Notes under the pieces: model-generated
The model's database searches: none
The model's input: only the letters and a program-made list of their open reading frames with translations
What the model was told of the DNA's origin: nothing
Part shown: positions 55,398-63,539 of the stretch, one piece after another
How the letters are laid out: each line of letters starts with the position of its first letter
Position numbering within the stretch: position 1 is the stretch's first letter
Made by a program: the position numbers and the translations under genes
From: UQRS01 sp964481575
Lineage (GTDB): Bacteria; Bacillota; Clostridia; Oscillospirales; Acutalibacteraceae
Direction of reading: 5' to 3'
NCBI GenBank assembly: GCA_964481575.1
Contig: CAYZTR010000004.1
Location: forward strand, 1-64,000
DNA: 64,000 nt

Positions 55398-56537
55398 TTA
55401 TTTCACATGCTGCAGAGTGGCCGCCGCCTGGGTAATCCCCGCTGCCAGTCCATCCACTTCCTCTTGGGTATTATCCCGGCAAAAGCTGATACGCAAAGCG
55501 CTATCTACCCGGCTAGTGGGCAGGCCCATAGCACGGAGCACATAGCTTCCCGCCCCCTTGGAACAGGCCGAGCCGGAGGAAACATAGATTCCCCTGGCCT
55601 CCAAAAAATGCAGCAGCGTCTCCGACCGGAGGCCGGGCACTGAAATATTGAGAATATAAGGCAGGGCATCCTCCGGAGAATTGATATAGCAGACCCCGGT
55701 GGCCAGCAGCTTCTCCCTGGCATAATTCCAAAGGGACTGCATTTTGGGCAGCTGGAGCTTGGGATCCGGCAGTTCCTCCAGCGCACCCAACAGCCCGGCA
55801 ATGGCCGGAACCGCCTCGGTACCGGGACGGATATTCTTCTCCTGTCCGCCGCCGAACACATGGGGGGCGATATGTACCGCCTTTCGTTTTATCAACGCCC
55901 CTACGCCCTTGGGGCCGTGAATCTTGTGGCCGCTAACCGAAAGCAAATCCGCTCCCAGCCCCTCTAGAGTAAAGGGCAGTTTCCCAAAAGCCTGCACACA
56001 GTCGCAATGTAGCAGCGCAGGGGAATTGGCCGCCGTAATGGCTGCCCGGGCTGCCTTAACCGGCTGGATAGCGCCGGTTTCGTTATTCACCAACATGAGG
56101 CTCACCAAAACAGTCTTGTCGGTAACCGCCTCTCGGATGGCCGAAACCGGAATCTTACCGTCGGCATCCGGTGCCAAACGCACCACCTGAAACCCCGCTT
56201 GCTCCAAAGCGGCAGCTGTTTCCAAAATGCTGGAATGCTCCTGGGCAGAAATCACCACCCGGTTTCCCCGCCGTTTCAAAGCGCCGGCCGCACCAAACAA
56301 GGCCAAATTGTTGGCCTCGGTACCTCCGGAAGTAAAAAACACCTCGTCCGGACGGCAGGCCACCTGCCGAGCCACCCGCTTACGGCAATCCTCCAGCAAC
56401 AGCTGGGCCGATAGGCCGAAATCATACAGGGAGGAAGGATTGCCCCAGGTTTCCGTCAAAGCCTGGGTCATACGCTCCACAGCATGCCGGCAAGGCCTGG
56501 TGGTGGCGCTGTTATCGAAATAAGCCGTCATTTGCAC
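55398..56537 (-). CDS. nifS: Cysteine desulfurase, NifS/IscS-like
   Basis: 379 residues, PLP enzyme releasing sulfur from cysteine. The PLP lysine lies in SVSGHKIHGPKG, and the persulfide Cys is in SSGSACSKG, a short loop typical of the IscS/NifS group. It is the partner of ThiI directly downstream, probably a dedicated tRNA-thiolation pair. The likely start is GTG 56537, 8 bases after AAGGAAG; ATG 56531 is the other choice. Confidence 0.93.
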   Translation of the reverse strand: MQMTAYFDNSATTRPCRHAVERMTQALTETWGNPSSLYDFGLSAQLLLEDCRKRVARQVACRPDEVFFTSGGTEANNLALFGAAGALKRRGNRVVISAQEHSSILETAAALEQAGFQVVRLAPDADGKIPVSAIREAVTDKTVLVSLMLVNNETGAIQPVKAARAAITAANSPALLHCDCVQAFGKLPFTLEGLGADLLSVSGHKIHGPKGVGALIKRKAVHIAPHVFGGGQEKNIRPGTEAVPAIAGLLGALEELPDPKLQLPKMQSLWNYAREKLLATGVCYINSPEDALPYILNISVPGLRSETLLHFLEARGIYVSSGSACSKGAGSYVLRAMGLPTSRVDSALRISFCRDNTQEEVDGLAAGITQAAATLQHVK

Positions 56538-56577
56538 ATCTTACACTTCCTTGATGCCATTTGCTATACAGTTTATT

Positions 56578-56606
56578 ATTATACAACAAACTCCGCTTTC
56601 TTACAA
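56578..56606 (-). promoter_or_regulatory. SigA-type promoter for nifS-thiI
   Basis: -35 TTGTAA, 17-base spacer, -10 TATAAT on the minus strand, 41 bases before nifS. Confidence 0.78.
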
Positions 56607-56624
56607 CCGTTTCCCAACGGAAAA

Positions 56625-56662
56625 TCCCCGAATTCTCCAAAAAATCTTGGAGAATTCGGGGA
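56625..56662. repeat. Perfect 16-bp inverted repeat upstream of the nifS promoter
   Basis: TCCCCGAATTCTCCAA and TTGGAGAATTCGGGGA are separated by six bases and match perfectly. No T run follows on either strand, so it is an unusual terminator if one at all. It lies about 20 bases upstream of the nifS -35. Confidence 0.75.
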
Positions 56663-56910
56663 AGAATGGAATAAAAAGGCGACGCCGGAAAACATTGCAT
56701 TTTTGGGAATCCGGCACTATGGCATAGCCGGGAAGTTCGAATTTCATCTCCGTCAGCGATAGACGGGGGAAAACCGAACAGCATAAGCCCAAAGGCCCCA
56801 TCTCACGCACCTCGGCGGGTCCCTTTCGTCTTGACATGCACCACAGTCAGGGTTTTCTCCCAGCTGTAGGAAAAAGATATCCATGAAACCTTACAGGTTT
56901 CAGTCACCAG

Positions 56911-57174
56911 CTATACCGTAGAGGAGACGGACGGCTCCTGTTGATCCCAGGGCAGCGTCCAATAAAAATCCAGCACCTGCAGCACCTTTTGGCCGTCCTC
57001 TCCTACGGTTACGGAAACCGGCTGCATGGTTCGGTCAAAACCGTTGGCCTGTACTGCTACAAACACCTCCGCAATGCCGTAAACCAGCAACACAGCGCAA
57101 AGCAATACCAAAAACACCAGACCTGCCCCGTACCAAAAGGCCCCTTTCTTTCGTTTTTTTCCGTCCTTTGCCAT
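56911..57174 (-). CDS. Small single-pass membrane protein after spoIIP
   Basis: 87 residues: a basic head (KDGKKRKKG), one membrane helix (AGLVFLVLLCAVLLVYGIAEVF) and about 45 extracytoplasmic residues ending near LDFYWTLPWDQQ. AAAGGA precedes the ATG. It begins 34 bases after spoIIP in the same direction and may be expressed with it during sporulation. No family recognised. The frame stops at a TAG but continues open for 35 more codons to a TGA. Confidence 0.7.
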   Translation of the reverse strand: MAKDGKKRKKGAFWYGAGLVFLVLLCAVLLVYGIAEVFVAVQANGFDRTMQPVSVTVGEDGQKVLQVLDFYWTLPWDQQEPSVSSTV

Positions 57175-57208
57175 AACTACGTCCTTTTCCTTTCTCGGGG
57201 AGAAGTGC

Positions 57209-58291
57209 CTACTGAGTGGCTTTCAGCACATTGGCCAACACTTCTCCCGCCAAAGAGGCAGTATACTCGGCTTCCTCCAGGGAATTAACCTCAGTTCCGA
57301 TTTCCAGCAGCATAGAGCCGGAGGTCAGATTTTCGTTATATCGCTGGGGCTTCAGCAGCAGAGAGCGGGCCAGACCGGGGTATTTGGTTTCCAAAGCCTG
57401 CTGATACCGTAACGCCAAACGCAAATTATCCTGCCAATTTGGAAAATCTGTGACACTGCCATCCTGACATCCCATAACCAGCATCATTTGAGCCGCCGTT
57501 TTTCCGTTAACCGTGGTCACCGCCTTGACCTTATCTGTGCCGTCCCCGGACACGGAATCCCGATGAATATCCAGCACCACTTTTATGGAGGGATATTGTT
57601 CCAAATACTTCTGGATGGTTTCGGCAGCCCGGCCATAGCTTCCGGTATAGGATTCAGCATCATGCTGCGTGGTGTCATGAATCACCGAAATGCCGGCCTG
57701 TTCCAGTTGCTGGGCCAAAATATCACCAATATGGATCATATTTTTGGTCGGATCCGTGGTGCGGGTGGGATCGCTTTCAGTATAATAGTCCCGATCCTCC
57801 AACAGATAGCTTTCCGTGGCGTGTGTGTGGAGAATCAGCACCTCCGGCGCATCGGAAAAGGTACACTGCACCGGCGTTCCCGCCTGGAGCAGCGCGGGAA
57901 TATCGATGGTTTTGGAGGTACTGTTCTTAATATAAATATTGCCGTAATGTAAAGCAGCGGTATAAGGGGAAATGGTTTTGGCTACCACTGCGCCGGCTGC
58001 GTTGGACAGTTCAGTGGTCACCACCTGGCTGGCCGTGTCTCCTTCCGTTACAGTTACCGCATCATTGCTGCTGGAACCGCTGGAGGACTGCTCTGTTTTC
58101 CCTTCCTCCGCAGCCTCCTGGGAAGACGACATCTCCCAGGGAAGAAAACCAGCTGTCGCCATCTGGGCGGAGAAGTGTACGGCTGTCGCTGTGTAATCCC
58201 CCAACCTGCTGCCCAGCAAGATATTTCCGGAAAAGTGCATCATCAGCAAAAACGCCAGCAATGCACAAGCTCCGCGCAGCACCCTTTTCAT
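57209..58291 (-). CDS. spoIIP: Stage II sporulation protein P
   Basis: 360 residues. An N-terminal helix (ALLAFLLMMHFSGNILL) is followed by a variable region and the amidase/endopeptidase domain with LILHTHATESY, LDIHRDSV and the terminal LLEIGTEVNSLEEA, which provide the zinc and catalytic residues. It degrades septal peptidoglycan with SpoIID and SpoIIM during engulfment. It follows gpr by 84 bases, the classical order. Confidence 0.94.
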   Translation of the reverse strand: MKRVLRGACALLAFLLMMHFSGNILLGSRLGDYTATAVHFSAQMATAGFLPWEMSSSQEAAEEGKTEQSSSGSSSNDAVTVTEGDTASQVVTTELSNAAGAVVAKTISPYTAALHYGNIYIKNSTSKTIDIPALLQAGTPVQCTFSDAPEVLILHTHATESYLLEDRDYYTESDPTRTTDPTKNMIHIGDILAQQLEQAGISVIHDTTQHDAESYTGSYGRAAETIQKYLEQYPSIKVVLDIHRDSVSGDGTDKVKAVTTVNGKTAAQMMLVMGCQDGSVTDFPNWQDNLRLALRYQQALETKYPGLARSLLLKPQRYNENLTSGSMLLEIGTEVNSLEEAEYTASLAGEVLANVLKATQ

Positions 58292-58375
58292 ATTCGCTCC
58301 GCCCCTTTCAACCCTGATGCCAAAACCCCTTTTGCGTTTCCCTAATTTTTATGCGGCTGACAGAAAAACTATGTC

Positions 58376-59236
58376 CTATTGCCGCGCCAATTCCAGCAGC
58401 AAATCCGGGGAAAAGGCCGGCTGTAATGCACAGTTGATGGCGTGGCCCAACAGAGCAGCCGCCCGGGCAATCAGCAGATCAATTTCTTTGGGGGTCACCA
58501 ACATTCCGGCATTTTCCGGCAAATGCACCGGATGTCCCGCCAGATCCTGGCAAAGGGTCTCGGCATCCACCACCGTGGGAACGCCCAGCGCAATGACCGG
58601 CACTCCCAGTGTCCGGCGTGAAAGCTCGGCCCGACGGTTCCCCACTCCGGCGCCGGGGGAAATGCCGGTATCGGACATCTGTACCGTACATCCCAGCCGT
58701 TCCACCTTCCGGGAAGCCAGCGCATCTATGGCGATAATGGCGGAGGGCTGTACCCGCTGGGCCACCCCCGCCACAATCTCAAAAGATTCAATGCCGGTCT
58801 GCCCCAAAACGCCGGGGGCCAGTACCGCCGTACCCCGCAATCCTTCCAGCCCAGCCGTCCGGGCCAATTCCCCGGTAATATGCCGGGTGGCCAGCACCGC
58901 AGCCGCCGTTTTGGGGCCAAGAGCGTCAGGGGTAATCTGGGTGTTTCCCAACCCCACCACAAGAACAGGGCCCTCTTTTGGCAGCAAACCGGACAAGGAT
59001 CGGGCAATGCAGCCGGAAAGCTCCGGATCCGGTACCGGCGTATCCGATAAAGCCGGCATGGTGACGGTGATATACTCCCCCTCCGATTTTCCCAGAGCAG
59101 CGGCCCCTTCCCGGTTCAAAACAGAAATGTGGGTCACCACCGCCTGCCCCTCCTGCCGCTCCACCGAACGAACCCCTGAAGGCAGGGTTCCCTCCTCAGT
59201 TCGCTCAATAGCAAGATCCGTGCGGAACTGCATCAT
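58376..59236 (-). CDS. gpr: Spore germination protease GPR
   Basis: About 286 residues from MMQFRTDLAIER (59236). Self-processing protease that cleaves small acid-soluble spore proteins on germination. Signatures seen: VLVVGLGNTQITPDALGPK, IAIDALASRKVERLG and GVGNRRAELS. The start is supported by AAGGATGG; 50 codons further upstream read through the promoter region of rpsT and are not coding. Together with spoIIP it shows the host forms endospores or descends from a spore former. Confidence 0.95.
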   Translation of the reverse strand: MMQFRTDLAIERTEEGTLPSGVRSVERQEGQAVVTHISVLNREGAAALGKSEGEYITVTMPALSDTPVPDPELSGCIARSLSGLLPKEGPVLVVGLGNTQITPDALGPKTAAAVLATRHITGELARTAGLEGLRGTAVLAPGVLGQTGIESFEIVAGVAQRVQPSAIIAIDALASRKVERLGCTVQMSDTGISPGAGVGNRRAELSRRTLGVPVIALGVPTVVDAETLCQDLAGHPVHLPENAGMLVTPKEIDLLIARAAALLGHAINCALQPAFSPDLLLELARQ

Positions 59237-59346
59237 AATCCATCCTTTCGTATTTCGCGCATGCATCCTTCTTTCAGCTATTGTTTGTCGCTGTCCCCGC
59301 AGTATGCGGCCTAAAAAAGAAAATCCAACTTTTTGCAAAAAAATAC

Positions 59347-59375
59347 TTGCAATCCCCCCGAAAAGGTGGTAATAT
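59347..59375 (+). promoter_or_regulatory. SigA-type promoter for rpsT
   Basis: -35 TTGCAA, 17-base spacer, -10 TAATAT, 30 bases before the ATG. Confidence 0.78.
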
Positions 59376-59405
59376 GGTGGTACTGTCAATTAAGGAGGTG
59401 CAACT

Positions 59406-59669
59406 ATGCCGAATATTAAGTCTGCCAAGAAGCGCGTTTTGGTTTCTCAGAAGAAGGCCGCCCAGAACAAGAGCACCCGCTCCGCTCTGAAAACCGCCAT
59501 CAAAAAGGCTAACGTCGCTATCGAGAATAAGTCTGCTGACATGGATGCAACCGTTAAGGCCGCTGTCAAGTCCATCGACCAGGCCGCTTCCAAGGGTATC
59601 CTGCACAAGAATACCGCTGCCAGAAAGAAGTCTCAGCTGGTGCTGAAAGTCAACAAAGCAAATTCCTGA
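59406..59669 (+). CDS. rpsT: 30S ribosomal protein S20
   Basis: 87 residues, full length. The start MPNIKSAKKRVLVSQKKA and the helix-rich Lys/Ala composition, with GILHKNTAARKKSQL near the end, are typical of S20. AAGGAGG lies at ideal spacing. Divergent from gpr, as in many Firmicutes. Confidence 0.97.
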   Translation: MPNIKSAKKRVLVSQKKAAQNKSTRSALKTAIKKANVAIENKSADMDATVKAAVKSIDQAASKGILHKNTAARKKSQLVLKVNKANS

Positions 59670-59689
59670 TTTCCTGTTGGAGATTGGTT

Positions 59690-59737
59690 CAGGCTTTATG
59701 CTTCGGTTTTATTCCCGAAAGATAAGGCCTGTTTTTT
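59690..59737 (+). terminator. Terminator of rpsT
   Basis: CAGGCTTTAT pairs with ATAAGGCCTG (one wobble), with an inner CGG/CCG stem, then six T. Confidence 0.85.
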
Positions 59738-59767
59738 GCGTCCCGCAAGAAGAATTTGAAAAGAGCG

Positions 59768-59816
59768 AAAAGCCGCCCCGGCGTCCGTTGCAAATGCGGA
59801 CGCCGGGGCGGCTTTT
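59768..59816. terminator. Very strong bidirectional terminator
   Basis: AAAGCCGCCCCGGCGTCCG pairs perfectly with its complement across a 9-base loop, with T or A runs at the ends. It separates rpsT from the convergent lipoprotein gene. Confidence 0.92.
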
Positions 59817-59837
59817 TCTGCCAATTTTATTGGAACG

Positions 59838-60422
59838 TTAGGTGGATTCAATGAAAGCAATCAGTTCATCTGCCGGTGCAAGCCCTGTCACCAAGGGTCC
59901 GAAAGTCTCCTCACCGGTTTGCTCGGTCATCCAGGTGCAGGTTTGAATGCTATTATAATCCACTTCCGCTTCCTTCCTCAGCGAAAAGATAATATCATGG
60001 TAGCCGTCCTGCCCATAATGATAGATTAAATAGCGGCCGGTTTTATAATAATTGGCATCGGTCAACAGGGTTCTAAACTGATCCCGAACGCCCCGGGGAT
60101 TTCCATCCCGGTCGGTGTCGTATAACAGCCCTTCCACATCCCTGGCCGCGTTCAGCTCCAGAATTTGAGCAAACGCCGCATCCGTGGGCAAAAAGGTTTT
60201 GACCTTACCGTCAACCACATAAAGGATCGTTTCCGGCTGGTTTAAATTCGCCACATCATCCAAATATAAAATATCCTGGGACGTAGTTCCAAAGGCTTTG
60301 GGCGGCTGATACGACCCTGTATCGAATTGGAACCCTGCAGCCGTCTCTGTTCTTCCGCCGCAGGCAGAAAAAAAACAGAACATCATACAAATCCACGCAA
60401 CTATAATCACTCTGCTTTTCAT
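59838..60422 (-). CDS. Predicted lipoprotein of unknown function
   Basis: 194 residues. The signal peptide ends in a lipobox (FFSACGG), so the protein should be lipid-anchored outside the membrane. The mature part is mixed alpha/beta with acidic segments (LYDTDRDGNPRG) and TGRYLIYHYGQDGYHDI. No family recognised. AAAGGAG precedes the ATG. It starts 24 bases after the true end of the caspase-like frame, so the two probably form one operon. Confidence 0.7.
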   Translation of the reverse strand: MKSRVIIVAWICMMFCFFSACGGRTETAAGFQFDTGSYQPPKAFGTTSQDILYLDDVANLNQPETILYVVDGKVKTFLPTDAAFAQILELNAARDVEGLLYDTDRDGNPRGVRDQFRTLLTDANYYKTGRYLIYHYGQDGYHDIIFSLRKEAEVDYNSIQTCTWMTEQTGEETFGPLVTGLAPADELIAFIEST

Positions 60423-60446
60423 ACGTTATCTCCTTTCATTCACTGT

Positions 60447-61885
60447 TTAAGCTGCTCCAGTATAATTCCCATCGCCCCAAAAACCGGGGTTGCAATCAAT
60501 ATATCCCCACGATAAGCATTCGTCACATGCCGCTATCCATGCACTGAGCACACTAGTGCGGCCATTCAGTCTCCCTAAAAATCGCATATCAAATTGATAA
60601 GATGTACCTGCCCCTAAGGAAATCTAGACTTAGGGGATTCACATCTAGCAGAATCACAAGCATCTAAATACACAAACTTCCAACCAGATGGAATTATGCT
60701 AGAATCAATTGTCCAATTCTTATTTGCATCAAATAGTTTACTTGAGAAAAGGGTTACCTCTCCATGACAGCCCAAATACAATCCTTTCAACCCAGAATGA
60801 AGAAGAACATATTCGATATCAGCCTGACTAATTTCGTAATCTACTTCATTCAAATGGTGCTCATAACCAAGTCGTAACAAAGCTTCTTTTGCTTGATAAA
60901 TGATATAATCATTTCTATAAAGATCTGGGCACGGACCTACTGCACGAGCTAGCGTTCCCTTAATCGTGTCACCTCCCAATATTTCCCCTGTTAATGCATC
61001 AATATAAACAAACACGGCATGATCTGCTTTTACAATCCAAGACAAACAGATAAAATTTGCCGGCTCATATTCTTGATCTTCCCAATAGTAGTTTGGACGA
61101 ACCAGGGCTAATTCGGCATAAACAGAATCATATTCATATAATTCTAATACGGGATTCGCCAATAAAACAGCCTGATCCTGTGTCACAATAGGTTCTGTTG
61201 CATTGGGTTCTATAGTATTTCGAACAATCATCGAAATAGAACCATCTGTTCCATCAATTGTAACAACAACAGCATCAAATGGATTCAGCAATCCATTACC
61301 CAAATCCTTATGCCATAGTAAAGACCAAACACCTGAAATATCCTCACTGCTTCTAACCAGATGATAATTATCTAAACCCAAATAAGATTCTAATAAAAGA
61401 ATAATTGATTGCAAATCGCTAACAGATTGAATTGCATTCTCTGTTATCGGCACAGCTTCTTGCTGAACTTTTAATCGACCATCCCCATCGATATCCTCTA
61501 AGTTTACCAATCTCACCAATTTGTTTTCTGCATCCAAATCAATCTGGGCGGTTTCGGCTTCAATACGTTTAATCACTCGATCTGAACCTGTATCCTTCAT
61601 TACCGTTGCGGGATCTTCCATCCTACAAGTAACACCAACCGATGCCAAAAAGGCATCTGTTTGCGGATCGGTTAACACATCGGCTGTCTCGACGCACCGC
61701 CACAAAGGAATATAAGGCGGAGCTAAATCAAACGATTCCGCTGACAATGGTATCCGCTCTATGGTATCCAAAATGCCTTCCTCCAAAACTGGAACCCGCT
61801 CCGCTCCAGCAAACACTGTACAGGTGAGAAAAAGGAACACTATTACAATCAATAAACTGATACCTTTGTACAAATACTTTTTCAT
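60447..61885 (-). pseudogene. Secreted PepSY/caspase-like protein with a frameshift
   Basis: The first frame (61885 to TAG at 60614) gives 423 residues: a signal peptide, a YcdB-like PepSY region ending VFVYIDALTGEILGG, and a C-terminal part with a His-Gly (LYLGCHGE) and a Cys (VYLDACDSAR), the dyad pattern of caspase/CHAT-type peptidases. It stops 11 codons after that Cys. A -1 shift opens a frame (60447-about 60625) encoding GAGTSYQFDMRFLGRLNG and ending GFWGDGNYTGAA, which is what the fold needs next. The break lies inside the inverted repeat CCCCTAAG/CTTAGGGG. GC content is clearly below the neighbours, suggesting transfer. Could be a pseudogene, a programmed shift or a base-call error. 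Confidence 0.7.
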
Positions 61886-61914
61886 GTCCCTACCCTCTTT
61901 TCTTATTTCGTTAA

Positions 61915-61934
61915 TAATAGTTGATAAACTATTA
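61915..61934. promoter_or_regulatory. Operator-like palindrome downstream of the -10
   Basis: TAATAGTT-GATA-AACTATTA is a perfect 8+8 palindrome lying between the -10 at 61945-61950 and the start codon at 61885, a good place for a repressor. No known regulator consensus matches it with certainty. Confidence 0.5.
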
Positions 61935-61944
61935 CTATATTTTG

Positions 61945-61973
61945 ATCATATCATATATTTTTTATGATGTCAA
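61945..61973 (-). promoter_or_regulatory. Strong SigA-type promoter for the caspase-like gene
   Basis: Perfect -35 TTGACA, 17-base spacer, -10 TATGAT on the minus strand, 60 bases before the ATG. Confidence 0.82.
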
Positions 61974-62198
61974 CAAAATTAGTTATAATATTGTAAAATA
62001 AATATAAAAGTAACACAACACACGCCATGACCGAAACACAACGGACACCGGGGCGCTTTTTGTTTTGCAATCAGGTCCCCTGGATATAAGCAATCCGTGC
62101 ATTTGATTCTCATGTATGCCAGAGACACCCGCCACGGGATGCAGCATAATTTGGACTATGCTAAAAAAATACTAAAAGCCGGTGATTCGTTTATAACA
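61974..62198. other. AT-rich intergenic sequence
   Basis: About 225 bases with no gene I can support. ACACCGGGGCGCTTTTTG near 62050 resembles the 3' arm of the terminator at 59797-59817 and may be a remnant of one. Confidence 0.4.
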
Positions 62199-62244
62199 GA
62201 AAACGCGCCCCGCAAAGCCGGAACCTGGCCATGCTGCGGGGCGC
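62199..62244 (-). terminator. Terminator of the methionine gamma-lyase family gene
   Basis: GCGCCCCGCA pairs with TGCGGGGCGC; on the minus strand GTTTTC follows. It lies 15 bases after the stop codon. Confidence 0.8.
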
Positions 62245-62258
62245 TTCCTATTTCCTTT

Positions 62259-63536
62259 TTATCCCAATCGGCCGTCCAAATAGCCCTTTTCCAGCATAGA
62301 CTGGGCGGCCAGGAGAACACCCATGGAGGCCGAATCAAAATTCAGCCCCCCCTGAAGCCACGCGGCATAGGGCGCCCGCAGGGGGGCGTCGGCCGACAGT
62401 TCAATGGATGCCCCTAGGGTAAAGGCACCGGCAGCCATAATCACCTGGCTGTCATAACCGGGCATATCCCAGGGCTCCGGGGTAACGAAAGCATCCACCG
62501 GCGCACCGGTCTGCATCCCCTGGCAAAAGGCGATAAGCGCTTCCGGATTCCCTAAAATCACCGTCTGGATAATATCTCCCCGGATCTCCTCAGGCGTGGG
62601 AGTCACATCATAGCCCAGACGGCGGAACAGGGCGGCAGCATAAGTGGCGGTTTTGACCGCCTCCCCCACCACATGGGGCGCCTGAAACAGACCCATAAAC
62701 AGCTCTCGGCTGTTGCCCAGGGTGGCGCCCACCTCACGGCCCACACCGGGGGCGGTGAGACGGTAGGCGCACTGCTCCACCAGATCCTTACGCCCGGCAA
62801 TATAACCGCCGGTGGGGGCGATGCCGCCGCCGGGGTTTTTGATCAAAGAACCGACAATCAGATCTGCGCCCACCTGGGTGGGTTCTTGCTTCTGGACAAA
62901 CTCGCCATAGCAATTATCCACCACAATCAGGGTTTCCGGGTCGGCCTGGCGCACCGTGTCACACAGGGCGGCGATGTCCTCCACTGTCAGGCTGGGCCGG
63001 AGATTATAACCCCGAGACCGCTGAATATAGGCAATTTTATAATGCTTAGCAGCTAACTTTTTCCGAGCCAGCGCCGGCTGGGGGGCGCCATTGGCGTCCA
63101 GAGGAACCTCCTCATAACTTACTCCAAACTCGGCCAGAGAACCGGCAGAAGGGCCGTCAATGCCCAGCACACCAATCAGAGTATCATAAGGCCGGCCCGT
63201 CAGGCAAAGCATGGTATCCCCCGGACGCAGCAGTCCGAACAGCGCCACGGTCAGGGCGTGGGTACCGGAGACAAAATTGTGCCGGATCAAAGCATCCTCC
63301 GCCCCCACAATCCGGGCAAACACCCGCTCCAGCGTCTCTCTGCCCCGGTCATCATAGCCGTAACCGGTGGAACCAGCAAAATGAGATTCACTAACCCCCT
63401 CGGCAATAAAAGCTGACAGCGCTTTTAACTGATTGTACCGGGTGATTTCATCCCGGGCGGCAAAAAGCGGCGCGATCTCCTGCCGCGCCGCAGCATCCAG
63501 CTCCTGCAAAGCAGGGACAATATGAAAAAAGTGCAT
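62259..63536 (-). CDS. Methionine gamma-lyase family PLP protein (YnbB-like)
   Basis: 425 residues, aspartate-aminotransferase fold. The PLP lysine is in VGSLIKNPGGG, the Asp in VVDNCYGEF, and the glycine-rich start HFAGSTGYGYDDRGR is characteristic of this family, often annotated as aluminium-resistance or methionine gamma-lyase family. A carbon-sulfur lyase is likely, but the substrate is unproven. It starts 3 bases after the GNAT gene stop, so they are co-translated. Confidence 0.9.
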   Translation of the reverse strand: MHFFHIVPALQELDAAARQEIAPLFAARDEITRYNQLKALSAFIAEGVSESHFAGSTGYGYDDRGRETLERVFARIVGAEDALIRHNFVSGTHALTVALFGLLRPGDTMLCLTGRPYDTLIGVLGIDGPSAGSLAEFGVSYEEVPLDANGAPQPALARKKLAAKHYKIAYIQRSRGYNLRPSLTVEDIAALCDTVRQADPETLIVVDNCYGEFVQKQEPTQVGADLIVGSLIKNPGGGIAPTGGYIAGRKDLVEQCAYRLTAPGVGREVGATLGNSRELFMGLFQAPHVVGEAVKTATYAAALFRRLGYDVTPTPEEIRGDIIQTVILGNPEALIAFCQGMQTGAPVDAFVTPEPWDMPGYDSQVIMAAGAFTLGASIELSADAPLRAPYAAWLQGGLNFDSASMGVLLAAQSMLEKGYLDGRLG

Positions 63537-63539
63537 ATG

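Larger units (their letters stand above)
56538..56910. other. Intergenic region with nifS promoter and a long palindrome
   Basis: 373 bases between nifS and the small SpoIIP-linked gene. It holds the nifS promoter, the 16-bp palindrome at 56625-56662, a small TGAAACC/GGTTTCA hairpin at 56883-56901 and, immediately after the small gene's TAG stop, 35 further sense codons in the same frame. Between 56663 and 56880 several short minus-strand frames exist but none has a ribosome site or a family I know. Confidence 0.5.

Noticed and set aside
56663..56880. 6S RNA or another known structured RNA between nifS and the SpoIIP-linked gene
   Set aside because: I could not find the closing stem and central bubble of 6S, nor SRP, tmRNA or RNase P core motifs.
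59237..59346. SigG-type promoter for gpr (GCATACTG stretch)
   Set aside because: A CATACT-like -10 exists on the minus strand, but no fitting -35 lies at 17-18 bases.
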